Shown here: one piece after another, positions 54,761 through 63,694 of the stretch | Layout of the letters: each line of letters begins with the position of its first letter | Numbering within the stretch: the first letter of the stretch is position 1 | DNA from: PRO6 sp035565775 | Lineage (GTDB): Bacteria > Pseudomonadota > Alphaproteobacteria > Rhizobiales > Xanthobacteraceae | Assembly: GCA_035565775.1 (NCBI GenBank) | Contig: DATMRW010000021.1 | Coordinates: 310,001-374,000, forward strand | Direction of reading: 5' to 3' | DNA length: 64,000 nt | The notes under the pieces: model-generated | Told to the model about the DNA's origin: nothing | The model's database searches: none | What the model saw: only the letters and a program-made list of their open reading frames with translations | Program-made: the position numbers and the translations under genes

Positions 54761-56179
54761 TCAGTGGGCCGGCAAGATCTTGCCGGGATTGAAGATATTT
54801 TGCGGATCCAGCGCCAGTTTGAGCGCGCGCATGGCGTCGAGCGCCTCGTTCCCCAGTTCCCCGACGAGATACTGCTGCTTGCCTTGGCCGATGCCATGCT
54901 CCCCGGTGCAGGTGCCGTCCATAGCCTGCGCCCGCTCGACCAGGCGGTGGATGAAGCCCTCGGCGCGGGCGACCTCGTCGGGATCGTCGATGTCGCAGAG
55001 CAGCGAGCAGTGAAAATTGCCGTCGCCGACGTGGCCGACAATCGGGCCATCAAGGCCGCTTGCCTTCATGTCCGCTTCGGTTTCGACGACGCAGTCGGCA
55101 AGGCGCGAGATCGGCACGCAGACGTCGGTCGCGATCGCCTGCGCTCCGGGGCGCAGGTTCTTCACTGCCCAATAGGCGTCATGCCGCGCCTGCCACAGCC
55201 GCGTGCGATCCTCGGGCCGGGTGGCCCATTCAAAGCCGCCGCCGCCGCACTCGGCAGCGATTTCGGCGAACAGGCGGGTCTGCTCGGCGACCTCGACCTC
55301 GTTGCCGTGGAATTCGAGCAGCAGCAGCGGCGTCTCCGGCAGAGTAAGCTTGGAGTAGGCGTTGCAGGCGCGGACCTGCTCGGCATTGAGCAGTTCGATG
55401 CGCGCCACCGGAATGCCGGTCTGGATCGCCAGAATGGTCGCCCGGCAGGCGCCCTCCACCGTCGCAAACGAACACGAGGCCGCCGCGATCGTGTCGGGAA
55501 TGCCGCGCAGCTTCAGCGTCAGTTCGCTGATGATGCCGAGCGTGCCCTCCGCGCCGATAAACAGATGGGTGAGGTCATAGCCGGCCGACGATTTTTTCGC
55601 CCGCGTGCCGGTGGTGATGATCTCGCCGTCGCCGCGCACGACCTTCAGCGCCAGCACGTTGTCGCGCATGGTGCCGTAGCGCACCGCATTGGTACCGGAA
55701 GCCCGCGTCGAGGCCATCCCGCCGATCGAGGCATCGGCGCCGGGATCGATCGGGAAGAACAGACCCTGATCGCGCAGGTGCTCGTTCAGCGCCTTGCGAG
55801 TGACGCCGGGCTGGATGACGCAGTCGAGGTCATCGGCATGCACCTTGAGCACGCGGTTCATCTCGCGCAGATCGATGCACACGCCGCCAGCCGGCGCGTT
55901 GACCTGCCCTTCCAGCGAAGTGCCGGTGCCGAACGCGATCACCGGCACGCCGCGCGGCGCGCAGATCCGCACCACATCCTGAATATCCTCGGTCTCCTGC
56001 GCCATCACTACCGCATCCGGCGGCTGGTTAGGTACCCAGGTGGTGGTGTGGGCGTGCTGCTCCCGCAAGGATTGCGAGGTGGAGAATCGGTTGCCGAAAC
56101 GCGCGGCGAGTGCGCTCAGCGCCTCCGCCAATTTGGTCGCATCTGGACGCGCAATGTTTTCTTGAATTGAGTATGACAC
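54761..56179 (-). CDS. FAD-linked oxidase, D-lactate/glycolate dehydrogenase-like (GlcD family)
   Basis: 472 residues from a GTG at 56179, chosen because GGGAGGA lies 7 bases upstream; the longer frame to 56212 lacks a ribosome site. N-terminal PCMH-type FAD domain with FGTGTSLEGQV, DPGADASIGGMASTRASGTNAVRYG and IGAEGTLGIIS; C-terminal FAD-oxidase domain ending EHGIGQGKQ and LDPQNIFNPGKIL. It oxidises a 2-hydroxy acid; D-lactate is likely. The glycolate oxidase partners GlcE and GlcF are absent. Divergent from the thioesterase. Confidence 0.92.
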   Translation of the reverse strand: MSYSIQENIARPDATKLAEALSALAARFGNRFSTSQSLREQHAHTTTWVPNQPPDAVVMAQETEDIQDVVRICAPRGVPVIAFGTGTSLEGQVNAPAGGVCIDLREMNRVLKVHADDLDCVIQPGVTRKALNEHLRDQGLFFPIDPGADASIGGMASTRASGTNAVRYGTMRDNVLALKVVRGDGEIITTGTRAKKSSAGYDLTHLFIGAEGTLGIISELTLKLRGIPDTIAAASCSFATVEGACRATILAIQTGIPVARIELLNAEQVRACNAYSKLTLPETPLLLLEFHGNEVEVAEQTRLFAEIAAECGGGGFEWATRPEDRTRLWQARHDAYWAVKNLRPGAQAIATDVCVPISRLADCVVETEADMKASGLDGPIVGHVGDGNFHCSLLCDIDDPDEVARAEGFIHRLVERAQAMDGTCTGEHGIGQGKQQYLVGELGNEALDAMRALKLALDPQNIFNPGKILPAH

Positions 56180-56281
56180 CAAAAATCCTCCCGGGGCGCG
56201 AAACCGTGTCAAAGCTTGTATTGCCGGTCAAGCACATCTATCGAAACGGTGCTGCCACAACGAAAAAATGAAGGATGAGTG

Positions 56282-56779
56282 ATGACGCCCAGCGAGAAGA
56301 TCTCCGCCCCCTACCACGCACCGATCCAGCAGATCGAACCGCAATGGATCGACGGCAACGGCCACCTCAACATGGCCTACTACAACGTGCTGTTCGACCG
56401 CGGGATGGACGGGTTCTTCGACACGATGGGGATCGGCTGGAACTATCTCAAGACGCGCCACTGCTCGACCTTCACCGCCGAATGCCATGTGCGCTACGTG
56501 CGCGAGATCCACCTCGGCGATCCGGTGCTGGTGGTGTGCTATCTCGTCGCCGCCGACGACAAGCGGATCCACACCTTTCAGGAATTGCGCCACGCCACCG
56601 AAGGCTGGCTGTCGGCGACGTCGGAAAACATGACGCTTCACGTCGACATGGCGGTGCGCAAGACCGCGCCGTTCCCGGACGACATCAAGGCCCGCGTTCA
56701 GGCCGTGGCGCAGGCCAATGCGGCGGTCCCGCGGCCGAACGGCATTGGCCGCAAGATCAACATGCCGGCGCCGAAATGA
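56282..56779 (+). CDS. acyl-CoA thioesterase, 4HBT hotdog family
   Basis: 165 residues. Hotdog fold with WIDGNGHLNMAYYNVLFDRGMDGF (the N-x-x-Y helix) and YVREIHLGDPVLVV. It resembles the carnitine/betainyl-CoA type thioesterases (4HBT_2). The start uses the ATG at 56282; a GTG at 56279 would add one residue. Substrate unknown; convergent with DUF1328, 18 bases apart. Confidence 0.88.
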   Translation: MTPSEKISAPYHAPIQQIEPQWIDGNGHLNMAYYNVLFDRGMDGFFDTMGIGWNYLKTRHCSTFTAECHVRYVREIHLGDPVLVVCYLVAADDKRIHTFQELRHATEGWLSATSENMTLHVDMAVRKTAPFPDDIKARVQAVAQANAAVPRPNGIGRKINMPAPK

Positions 56780-56797
56780 GCGGCGCCGCGTAGGCCG

Positions 56798-56971
56798 CTA
56801 GGCGCGGGTGCGGCCGCGGAAGATGCTGACGATGGCCGAAATCAAAAACAGCGCCACCGCGAGAAAGAAAATGATCTTGCCGATCTCCACCGATGCGCCG
56901 GCAATGCCGCCAAAGCCCAAGAACGCGGCAATCAGCGCAACGACGAGAAACGCAAGGACCCAGACTAACAT
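56798..56971 (-). CDS. DUF1328 (YtjA-like) small membrane protein
   Basis: 57 residues: two transmembrane helices with MLVWVLAFLVVALIAAFLGFGGIAG and a second near 32-50, ending RGRTRA. This is the DUF1328 pattern; members are general-stress membrane peptides. The start at 56971 begins the family match; the longer frame to 57076 passes through the promoter. Confidence 0.9.
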   Translation of the reverse strand: MLVWVLAFLVVALIAAFLGFGGIAGASVEIGKIIFFLAVALFLISAIVSIFRGRTRA

Positions 56972-57035
56972 TCTGTGCTCCTTGTCCGTATAGCGCCGGA
57001 CCGAATCGCGATCCGGCAATCCTTCCGGCACACCA

Positions 57036-57060
57036 ATCGCGGGCGGGAGCCAAAAGTTCC
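57036..57060 (-). promoter_or_regulatory. weaker EcfG-like promoter upstream of DUF1328
   Basis: On the minus strand GGAAC (57060-57056), 16 bases, then CGAT (57039-57036), one mismatch from CGTT. It lies 65 bases before the DUF1328 ATG, a family often under stress-sigma control. Confidence 0.45.
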
Positions 57061-57215
57061 CGTTGGCCACACGCATGACCCTGCCTTAAAAACGCGCGGC
57101 TGATGGGCAAAACCGTGCCCAGACGCCGGCAAGCGGTTGGGAAACCGGCCGCCCGCGCCTATATGGCTCCCATGTACGGCTCCCCTTTCCGGCCCTGCGG
57201 TGCCATTCTTCCGAA

Positions 57216-59663
57216 ATGACGATTCGCATGACCGAGCTTGAAAGCCCGCGCAATTCGCGCGTTCCAGATCACCAGCCGGCCCCCGGCGGCATCGCCGCCC
57301 GCGCGCGTGCCGCCGCTGCTCCGCAATATCTGACCGCGCTCAATCCCGAGCAGCGCGAGGCCGTCGAGACGCTGGATGGCCCGGTCCTGGTGCTCGCGGG
57401 CGCCGGCACCGGCAAGACGCGGGTTCTGACCACCCGGATCGCCCACATCCTCAGCACCGGCCGCGCCCGGCCCGGCGAGATTCTGGCGGTGACCTTCACC
57501 AACAAGGCCGCGCGCGAAATGAAGCACCGGCTCGGCCAGATGCTTGGCCAGACGGTCGAAGGCATGCCGTGGCTCGGCACCTTCCACGCCATCGGCGGAC
57601 GGATTTTGCGCTACCACGCCGAGCTCGTGCAGCTGCAATCCAATTTCACGGTGCTCGATGTCGACGATCAGATCCGCCTGCTCAAGCAACTGCTGCAGGC
57701 CGAGCACATCGACGAGAAGCGCTGGCCCGCGCGCATGCTGGCCGGGCTGATCGACGGCTGGAAGAACCGCGGCCTGACGCCGGCGCAGGTGCCGCCCGGC
57801 GAGGCCGCAATGTTCGGCAACGGACGCGGCGGCAAGCTCTATGCCGCCTATCAGGAGCGGCTGAAGACGCTCAACGCGGCCGACTTCGGCGACCTCCTGC
57901 TCGAGGCCATCCGTCTCTTCCGCGAGCATCCCGACGTGCTGCGGCAGTATCAGCAGCGCTTCAAGTTCATTCTGGTGGACGAATATCAGGACACCAACGT
58001 CGCCCAGTATCTCTGGCTCCGCCTTCTGGCGCAGACGCCGGGCGGCGATGCGCCTGCGCCGGAGCGCGGCGACACGCTGCCGACGCCGGTCCGCTACCAG
58101 AAAAACATCTGCTGCGTCGGCGACGACGACCAGTCGATCTATGGCTGGCGCGGCGCCGAGGTCGACAACATCCTGCGCTTCGAGCACGACTTCCCCGGCG
58201 CGCGCGTGGTGCGGCTGGAGCGAAACTATCGCTCCACCGGCCATATCCTCATGGCCGCGTCCCACCTCATCGCGCATAACGAGGGCCGGCTCGGCAAGAC
58301 GCTGCGCACCGAAGACGTCGACGGCGAAAAGGTCACCGTCACCGGCGCGTGGGATTCCGAGGAGGAGGCCCGCGCCATCGGCGAGGAGATCGAGGATCTG
58401 CAGCGCAAGCAGCATCCGCTCAACGAGATCGCCATTCTAGTGCGCGCCTCGTTCCAGATGCGCGAATTCGAAGACCGCTTCGTCACCCTCGGCCTGCCTT
58501 ATCGCGTCATCGGCGGCCCGCGCTTCTACGAACGGCAGGAAATCCGTGACGCGCTGGCCTATCTGCGCGTCGTCAATTCGCCCGCCGATGATCTGGCGTT
58601 CGAGCGCATCGTCAACGTGCCGAAGCGCGGACTTGGCGACGCCACCGTGCAGTTGCTGCACGATCACGCCCGCATGCACCGCGTTCCGCTGACCGAGGCG
58701 GCCCGCCTCGTGCTCAGCGGCGATGCGCTCAAGCCCAAGGCCCGCAGTTCGCTGCGCAGCCTGATGGACAGCTTTGTGCGCTGGAGCGAGCGGCGCGACA
58801 GTCTTCGCCACACCGACCTTGCCGAAATCATTCTCGACGAGTCCGGCTATACCGAGATGTGGCAGAAGGATCGCTCGGCCGACGCGCAGGGGCGGCTCGA
58901 CAACCTCAAGGAGCTGATCCGCTCCATGGAGGAATTCGAGAACCTGCAGGGCTTCCTCGAACATATCGCGCTGGTGATGGACCGCGAGGGCGGCGCCGAC
59001 GAGGACGCCGTCTCGATCATGACGCTGCATTCGGCCAAGGGGCTGGAGTTCGACACCGTCTTTCTTCCCGGCTGGGAGGAAGGGCTGTTTCCGCATCAGC
59101 GCGCACTCGACGAGCAGGGCCGCGCCGGCCTCGAGGAAGAGCGCCGCCTCGCCCATGTCGGCATCACCCGCGCACGGCGGCGGGCCAAGCTTTACTTCGC
59201 CTCCAACCGCCGCATCCACGGCACCTGGAATACGACGGTGCCCTCGCGCTTCCTCGACGAACTGCCGGCGCACAATGTCGAGATCACCGAATCCAAGGGC
59301 GGCGGCGGATGGGGCGGCGCGGGCGGCTACGGCTCCTCGCGCTTCGACAATCTCGAGGCGTTCGGCTCGACCTATTCGACGCCGGGCTGGCAGCGTGCGC
59401 AGCAAAATCGCAGCCGCAGCAATTTTGCCGACAGTGGCGCGTCCTATGGCCGCTCGCCGTCGCATCGCGAGCCGGTGACGATCGAAGGCGAGCTGATCGC
59501 CAAATCGACCGGCACCGAGTCCAAATACGCCCTCGGCGAGCGCATCTTCCACGAAAAATTCGGCTACGGCCGGATCACCCGCATTGACGGCAACAAGCTG
59601 ACGATCTCGTTCGACAAGGCCGGCGAGAAGAAAGTGCTCGACAGTTTCGTCCGCCGCCCGTGA
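57216..59663 (+). CDS. uvrD: UvrD/PcrA-type DNA helicase
   Basis: 815 residues of superfamily 1A. Motif I AGAGTGKT (61-68), the Q-motif LNPEQREAV, motif Ia TFTNKAAREM, motif II DEYQD, motif III DDDQSIYGWRGA, motif IV RNYRST, motif V TLHSAKGLEF and motif VI EERRLAHVGITRA are all present. A flexible Gly/Ser-rich linker (about 690-750) precedes a C-terminal domain with EKFGYGRITRIDG, like the RNA-polymerase-binding end of PcrA/UvrD. Works in excision repair, replication-fork rescue and transcription conflicts. ATG at 57228 is an alternative start. Confidence 0.95.
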   Translation: MTIRMTELESPRNSRVPDHQPAPGGIAARARAAAAPQYLTALNPEQREAVETLDGPVLVLAGAGTGKTRVLTTRIAHILSTGRARPGEILAVTFTNKAAREMKHRLGQMLGQTVEGMPWLGTFHAIGGRILRYHAELVQLQSNFTVLDVDDQIRLLKQLLQAEHIDEKRWPARMLAGLIDGWKNRGLTPAQVPPGEAAMFGNGRGGKLYAAYQERLKTLNAADFGDLLLEAIRLFREHPDVLRQYQQRFKFILVDEYQDTNVAQYLWLRLLAQTPGGDAPAPERGDTLPTPVRYQKNICCVGDDDQSIYGWRGAEVDNILRFEHDFPGARVVRLERNYRSTGHILMAASHLIAHNEGRLGKTLRTEDVDGEKVTVTGAWDSEEEARAIGEEIEDLQRKQHPLNEIAILVRASFQMREFEDRFVTLGLPYRVIGGPRFYERQEIRDALAYLRVVNSPADDLAFERIVNVPKRGLGDATVQLLHDHARMHRVPLTEAARLVLSGDALKPKARSSLRSLMDSFVRWSERRDSLRHTDLAEIILDESGYTEMWQKDRSADAQGRLDNLKELIRSMEEFENLQGFLEHIALVMDREGGADEDAVSIMTLHSAKGLEFDTVFLPGWEEGLFPHQRALDEQGRAGLEEERRLAHVGITRARRRAKLYFASNRRIHGTWNTTVPSRFLDELPAHNVEITESKGGGGWGGAGGYGSSRFDNLEAFGSTYSTPGWQRAQQNRSRSNFADSGASYGRSPSHREPVTIEGELIAKSTGTESKYALGERIFHEKFGYGRITRIDGNKLTISFDKAGEKKVLDSFVRRP

Positions 59664-59686
59664 CGGGCAACGCTCCTGCCGGACAT

Positions 59687-59714
59687 AAAAAAGGCCGTCG
59701 TCGACGGCCTTTTT
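59687..59714. terminator. strong bidirectional terminator after the helicase gene
   Basis: AAAAAGGCCGTC pairs with GACGGCCTTTTT, with A and T runs on both sides, between the converging helicase and glycine-zipper genes. Confidence 0.9.
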
Positions 59715-59746
59715 GCTACGCACCCGTTGCCGGGCAATTGCGCGGA

Positions 59747-60064
59747 TCAGCGCTTGTAGCAGTGGAAGCGGTTATGCCGGTCATAGTAGCCGCGGCACTT
59801 GCGGCGGCTGCCTTCCGGAATACCGAGCACGCCCTTCACACCACCGACGACACCGCCGACACCAAGGCCGATCGCGCCGCCGACGGCCCCGCCGACCGGC
59901 CCGGCCGCGCGCTTGCCTTCACGCGCACCTTGGCGCGCGCCCTGTTCGGCTCCGCGAAACACGCCCTGCGCATTGGCCGGGGAAACGCTCGGCGTCAGCG
60001 CCAGCACGGCCAAAAGGCCGGCGGCAGCGGCAAATGTCGTCTTGATATGGTTTTGGACCGTCAT
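59747..60064 (-). CDS. exported glycine-zipper protein
   Basis: 105 residues. Signal peptide (cleavage near ANAQ, residue 33), a polar segment QGARQGAREGKRAAG, a glycine-zipper run (GGAVGGAIGLGVGGVVGGVKG) and a Cys/Tyr/His-rich tail (RRKCRGYYDRHNRFHCYKR). Glycine zippers insert into or oligomerise at membranes. Function unknown; such short proteins are common in Bradyrhizobium relatives. Confidence 0.78.
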   Translation of the reverse strand: MTVQNHIKTTFAAAAGLLAVLALTPSVSPANAQGVFRGAEQGARQGAREGKRAAGPVGGAVGGAIGLGVGGVVGGVKGVLGIPEGSRRKCRGYYDRHNRFHCYKR

Positions 60065-60485
60065 GATAACTCCTCAGCTCGTTATGACTTTGGGAAGTCC
60101 CGCCTGTGTCCGGCTTCGCCGCATACTTCCCATGCGCCTTGTGCCAGACACCTGCGGAAAAAATCCCACTCACGTTCGTCCATGGTCCTTGGTACGCCAG
60201 ATGTAGCTCTGCGAACACATCGCAATCACTAACGCTTGAAATAAGGCAAAGTTTCAGCCGACACCTTCATAGCTGCCATCAGCGCACAGCGACACAGGGC
60301 CTTAAATAAACCGCCGTGCCGGCGACTAATTCGCACGACCATTTTCGATGACGAAGAAAAGCACCGTGTCGATCGTCTGCGTCAACCATTTCCAAGCCTT
60401 GAGCGAAGGTGAGGAAAAGACGCTGGAACCAACCTGTTCGACGAATGCTTATTGTGCGCCGGGGTTGTAGTTGTGCGGAGACATC
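60065..60485. other. gene-free divergent region, glycine-zipper / L,D-transpeptidase
   Basis: 421 bases holding the promoters of two divergent genes. A 67-codon open frame at 60106-60309 has no credible ribosome site or similarity. No EcfG box, RNA gene or repeat was recognised. Confidence 0.4.
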
Positions 60486-61262
60486 ATGCGTCATTCATTT
60501 TTCCCGCTCGCTCTATTCGCTCTGATCACAGCCGCCCCGACGGCCCATGCCGCGGTCGCCATCGAGATCAACAAGGACACCCAGCAGATGACGGTCGCAG
60601 TCGATGGCGACGTTCGTTATCGCTGGCCCGTATCGACCGGCAATCCATCTTACGAGACGCCGAACGGCAGTTTCCGCACCTTCCGCATGGAGCCCGACCA
60701 CTTCTCGAAGGAGTTCGACGACGCGCCGATGCCGCATTCGATTTTCTTTACCCGCCAGGGCCACGCCATTCACGGCACGCTGTCGGAAAAAAGTCTCGGC
60801 CAGCCTGTGTCGCATGGCTGCGTGCGGCTGTCGCGCAGCAATGCCGCGACGCTCTATCGGCTGGTCGAGGAGGAAGGCCTTCTCAAGACGACCGTGACGC
60901 TCAAAGGATCATCAACGGTGGCATTGGCGCGCAACCGGAAAGGCGCGACCACGTTCGCCGACCGTGGCACACCCGACTACGATGCGAGCGGGCAGCCGAT
61001 CGGCCCGCCGCAACAGCTCACGCCGCAATATGCGGGACGGCCGGTCTATCCGCCGCGTCCACGCGGCTATTATAGCTACGACGACGCCTACTATTCCACG
61101 GATCCGGTCGATCAGCGCCGCTATCCCGCGCCGCGCGGCTATCGCTATGACAACGGCAGCTATACCGGCGCGCGCCGAAGCTATACGCCCTATCCCGACG
61201 ACAACGCCGTCTATGCGCCCTCGCCCTATCCCGGGCGCGGACTGTTTTCGCAAGGGTGGTGA
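60486..61262 (+). CDS. L,D-transpeptidase (YkuD domain)
   Basis: 258 residues with a signal peptide (cleavage near AHAA, residue 22). The YkuD domain (about 25-135) has the catalytic HGT and SHGCVRLS motif: His 96 and Cys 112. It forms 3-3 peptidoglycan cross-links or links proteins to peptidoglycan. The C-terminal 110 residues are a Tyr/Pro/Arg-rich, low-complexity tail. GGAGAC precedes the ATG at 60486. Confidence 0.92.
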   Translation: MRHSFFPLALFALITAAPTAHAAVAIEINKDTQQMTVAVDGDVRYRWPVSTGNPSYETPNGSFRTFRMEPDHFSKEFDDAPMPHSIFFTRQGHAIHGTLSEKSLGQPVSHGCVRLSRSNAATLYRLVEEEGLLKTTVTLKGSSTVALARNRKGATTFADRGTPDYDASGQPIGPPQQLTPQYAGRPVYPPRPRGYYSYDDAYYSTDPVDQRRYPAPRGYRYDNGSYTGARRSYTPYPDDNAVYAPSPYPGRGLFSQGW

Positions 61263-61286
61263 CGTGGCGAACCGCTGCGGCCACCG

Positions 61287-63536
61287 TCAGTGGTCGCGGA
61301 GCTGCCGCCAGACTGCGCCAAGCACGTTGCTGTAATCGTCGGTCCAGACGCGCTGCCCTGCGGTCGGCGCGGTCAACTCCCACAGTTTCGACTCGGCGAG
61401 CTCGCCGATGTCGGCTTCATCCTTCGCCGAGAGCACCACGGTCGAGGCAAAAATATACTCGCCGCTGCGATCCAGATCGTGAGCCGACACCCAGCTCTTG
61501 AGGCCGTTGGCGTCGGCAATGCCGACCGCGACGCTGGTGAGTTCGAGATTGCGGTTCGAGACATGCATCAGCACTACGCCGCCGGGCGCGAGCTTGCGCT
61601 TGTAGATCGCCATCGCCTCCTTGGTCGCAAGATGCACCGGGATCGCGTCCGATGAATAGGCATCGACGATGATCAGATCATAGGTGCCGTCCGGCTCGTC
61701 GGCGAAGGTCAGCCTGGCATCGCCGACGACGATCTTGAGGTTCGGCGCGCAACGCTGCACGAAAGTAAAATATTTCGGGTCGCGCGCCGTTGCGATCATC
61801 GAGGGGTCGATCTCGAAGAACGTCCAGTTCTCGCCCGGCGCGATCGAACAGGCCAGCGCGCCGGCGCCGAGCCCGATCACGGCACCGCGGATCGGCCCGC
61901 CCTTCTTCGCGCGCATCGCCGGCGCCACCTGTCCCATGCCGCTGTCGCGGTGATAGTAGGAGATCGCCTGCGGCTTCTCGCCCTCGGGAGGGTTAGGATC
62001 GATCTTCTCCGCACCGTGGATCGTCGTGCCATGCATCAGCACCCGGTATTTGCCGTCCGGCGTCGTCACGATCTTGTGCACGCCGAAGAAGCTGCGCACG
62101 GTTTCGACGCGCCCGTCTTCGGCCGGATAGAGCCGCAGCAGCGCGAGCGCCAGCACCACCGCCGCCAGCCCCTTGGCATTGCTGCCCTTGAAGAAGATCA
62201 GCACCAGCATCGCAGCGACGGCCATGATCGCGACCACGCTGACCTGCTTTTCCTCCATCATCGCGAACCACTCGCCGCCGAGCCATGCCGGCAGCACGGC
62301 GAGGAGGGCAACGAGCGCAAACAGCGGCCAGAACCAGCGCCGCCATCCTTGCGCCGGCTCGGGCACGGTCGGGCGGCACAGCACGGCGGCAGCGATCAGA
62401 ATGGGATATTCCGCGATCCAGGAAAACGCGTATGGCGCAAGGAGGCCGGCGAACAGGCCGCCGACCATGCCGCCGAAGGACAGTGCAACGTAGAAGCCGG
62501 TGAGATGGCGCGCGGGCGGGCGGGTGCGCGCCAGCTCGCCGTGGCAGGCCATCGCGATGACGAAGAAGCTCAGAAGATGGCCGCCGAGCGTTGCCGGCAA
62601 ATTGTAGAGCGTCGCCGAGGTCAGCAGCATGATGCTCAGCGCAATTGCGAGCGGCATCATCAGCAGCATGTAGCGATGCGGCAGCAGCGGCTTCGACTGG
62701 AACACCAGCACCCAGGTCAGCAGATAGAGCGAGAGCGGCAGCACCCACATCAGCGGCGCAGCCGCAACATCGGTGGAGATATGCGCCGTCACCGCGATCA
62801 GAAGCCCGGACGGCACCGCCGCGAGAAAGATCCAGCGCAGCCGCGTTCGCCACGCCGGCGCGGGCGTATCGTCCTGCGTCGCCGCGCCGGCGTGCGCCGC
62901 CTGCGTTTGCTTCGCGCCCCGCAACATCAGCACGGCGCAGAGCGCGATCAGGGCCATGAGCACGGCAAAGCCCACCGACCACAGCCGGATCTGGGTTTGC
63001 AGCGTCAGCATCGGCTCCAGCAGAAACGGATAGGATAGAAGCGCAAGAAAACTGCCGATGTTCGAGGAAGCATAGAGAAAGTACGGATCATGCCCCGACG
63101 GGTGCCCGGTGCGCACGAACCATGCCTGCAGCAGCGGGCTGTTGGCCGCCAGCGCGAAGAACGGCAGCCCGATCGACACGGTGAACAGGCCGATCAGCCA
63201 CAGCGCCGTACCTTCCGACGGCGGCCGGCCCCAGCCGTCCGCAATCGCCAGCGGCAGCGTCATGAACGCCGCCACGAGCAGCGCCAGATGGATTGCCACG
63301 CTGGCCTGCCGGCGTCGCAGCGAGGCGAGCCAGTGCGCATAGGCATAGCCCGCCAGCAGCAGCGTCTGAAAGAACACCATCGCCACCGACCATACGGCCG
63401 GCGAGCCGCCGAGCCGGGGCAGCACCATCTTGGCGAACAGCGGCTGCACCGAGAACAATAGCAGCGCGCTGACAAAAATCGCCGCCGTGTAGGTCGAGAG
63501 CACGCCGCGGTTGTTCGTTCGATCAGATGAGGACAC
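61287..63536 (-). CDS. fused multi-helix membrane/spermidine-synthase-like protein
   Basis: 749 residues. The first 480 hold about 12-14 transmembrane helices (opening STYTAAIFVSALLLFSVQPLFA); the last 250 are a spermidine-synthase-like Rossmann domain with VIGLGAGALACSIAPG, FFEIDPSM, VVGDARLTFA and DLIIVDAYSSDAIP. Such fusions are widespread but the reaction is unproven: the polyamine-binding residues are only partly kept. The product may be moved through the membrane part. The stop lies 24 bases from the L,D-transpeptidase stop, with no clear terminator between. Confidence 0.85.
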   Translation of the reverse strand: MSSSDRTNNRGVLSTYTAAIFVSALLLFSVQPLFAKMVLPRLGGSPAVWSVAMVFFQTLLLAGYAYAHWLASLRRRQASVAIHLALLVAAFMTLPLAIADGWGRPPSEGTALWLIGLFTVSIGLPFFALAANSPLLQAWFVRTGHPSGHDPYFLYASSNIGSFLALLSYPFLLEPMLTLQTQIRLWSVGFAVLMALIALCAVLMLRGAKQTQAAHAGAATQDDTPAPAWRTRLRWIFLAAVPSGLLIAVTAHISTDVAAAPLMWVLPLSLYLLTWVLVFQSKPLLPHRYMLLMMPLAIALSIMLLTSATLYNLPATLGGHLLSFFVIAMACHGELARTRPPARHLTGFYVALSFGGMVGGLFAGLLAPYAFSWIAEYPILIAAAVLCRPTVPEPAQGWRRWFWPLFALVALLAVLPAWLGGEWFAMMEEKQVSVVAIMAVAAMLVLIFFKGSNAKGLAAVVLALALLRLYPAEDGRVETVRSFFGVHKIVTTPDGKYRVLMHGTTIHGAEKIDPNPPEGEKPQAISYYHRDSGMGQVAPAMRAKKGGPIRGAVIGLGAGALACSIAPGENWTFFEIDPSMIATARDPKYFTFVQRCAPNLKIVVGDARLTFADEPDGTYDLIIVDAYSSDAIPVHLATKEAMAIYKRKLAPGGVVLMHVSNRNLELTSVAVGIADANGLKSWVSAHDLDRSGEYIFASTVVLSAKDEADIGELAESKLWELTAPTAGQRVWTDDYSNVLGAVWRQLRDH

Positions 63537-63694
63537 CGAAAACTCCCAACGAAGCCAGGAACGCGAATGTAGGGCGGCACCGGGAAAGTTGAAGTCACCG
63601 GCGGCTTGAGGAACGCATCCGGGCCGCGGCAGAGAGGCAGGCCCAGGGCAACACGGCGATATTCAACACCAGCCAAATGGGATAAATCTTAAGA

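Noticed and set aside
60106..60309. 67-codon open frame between glycine-zipper and L,D-transpeptidase genes
   Set aside because: No ribosome site, spacer-like composition, no family.
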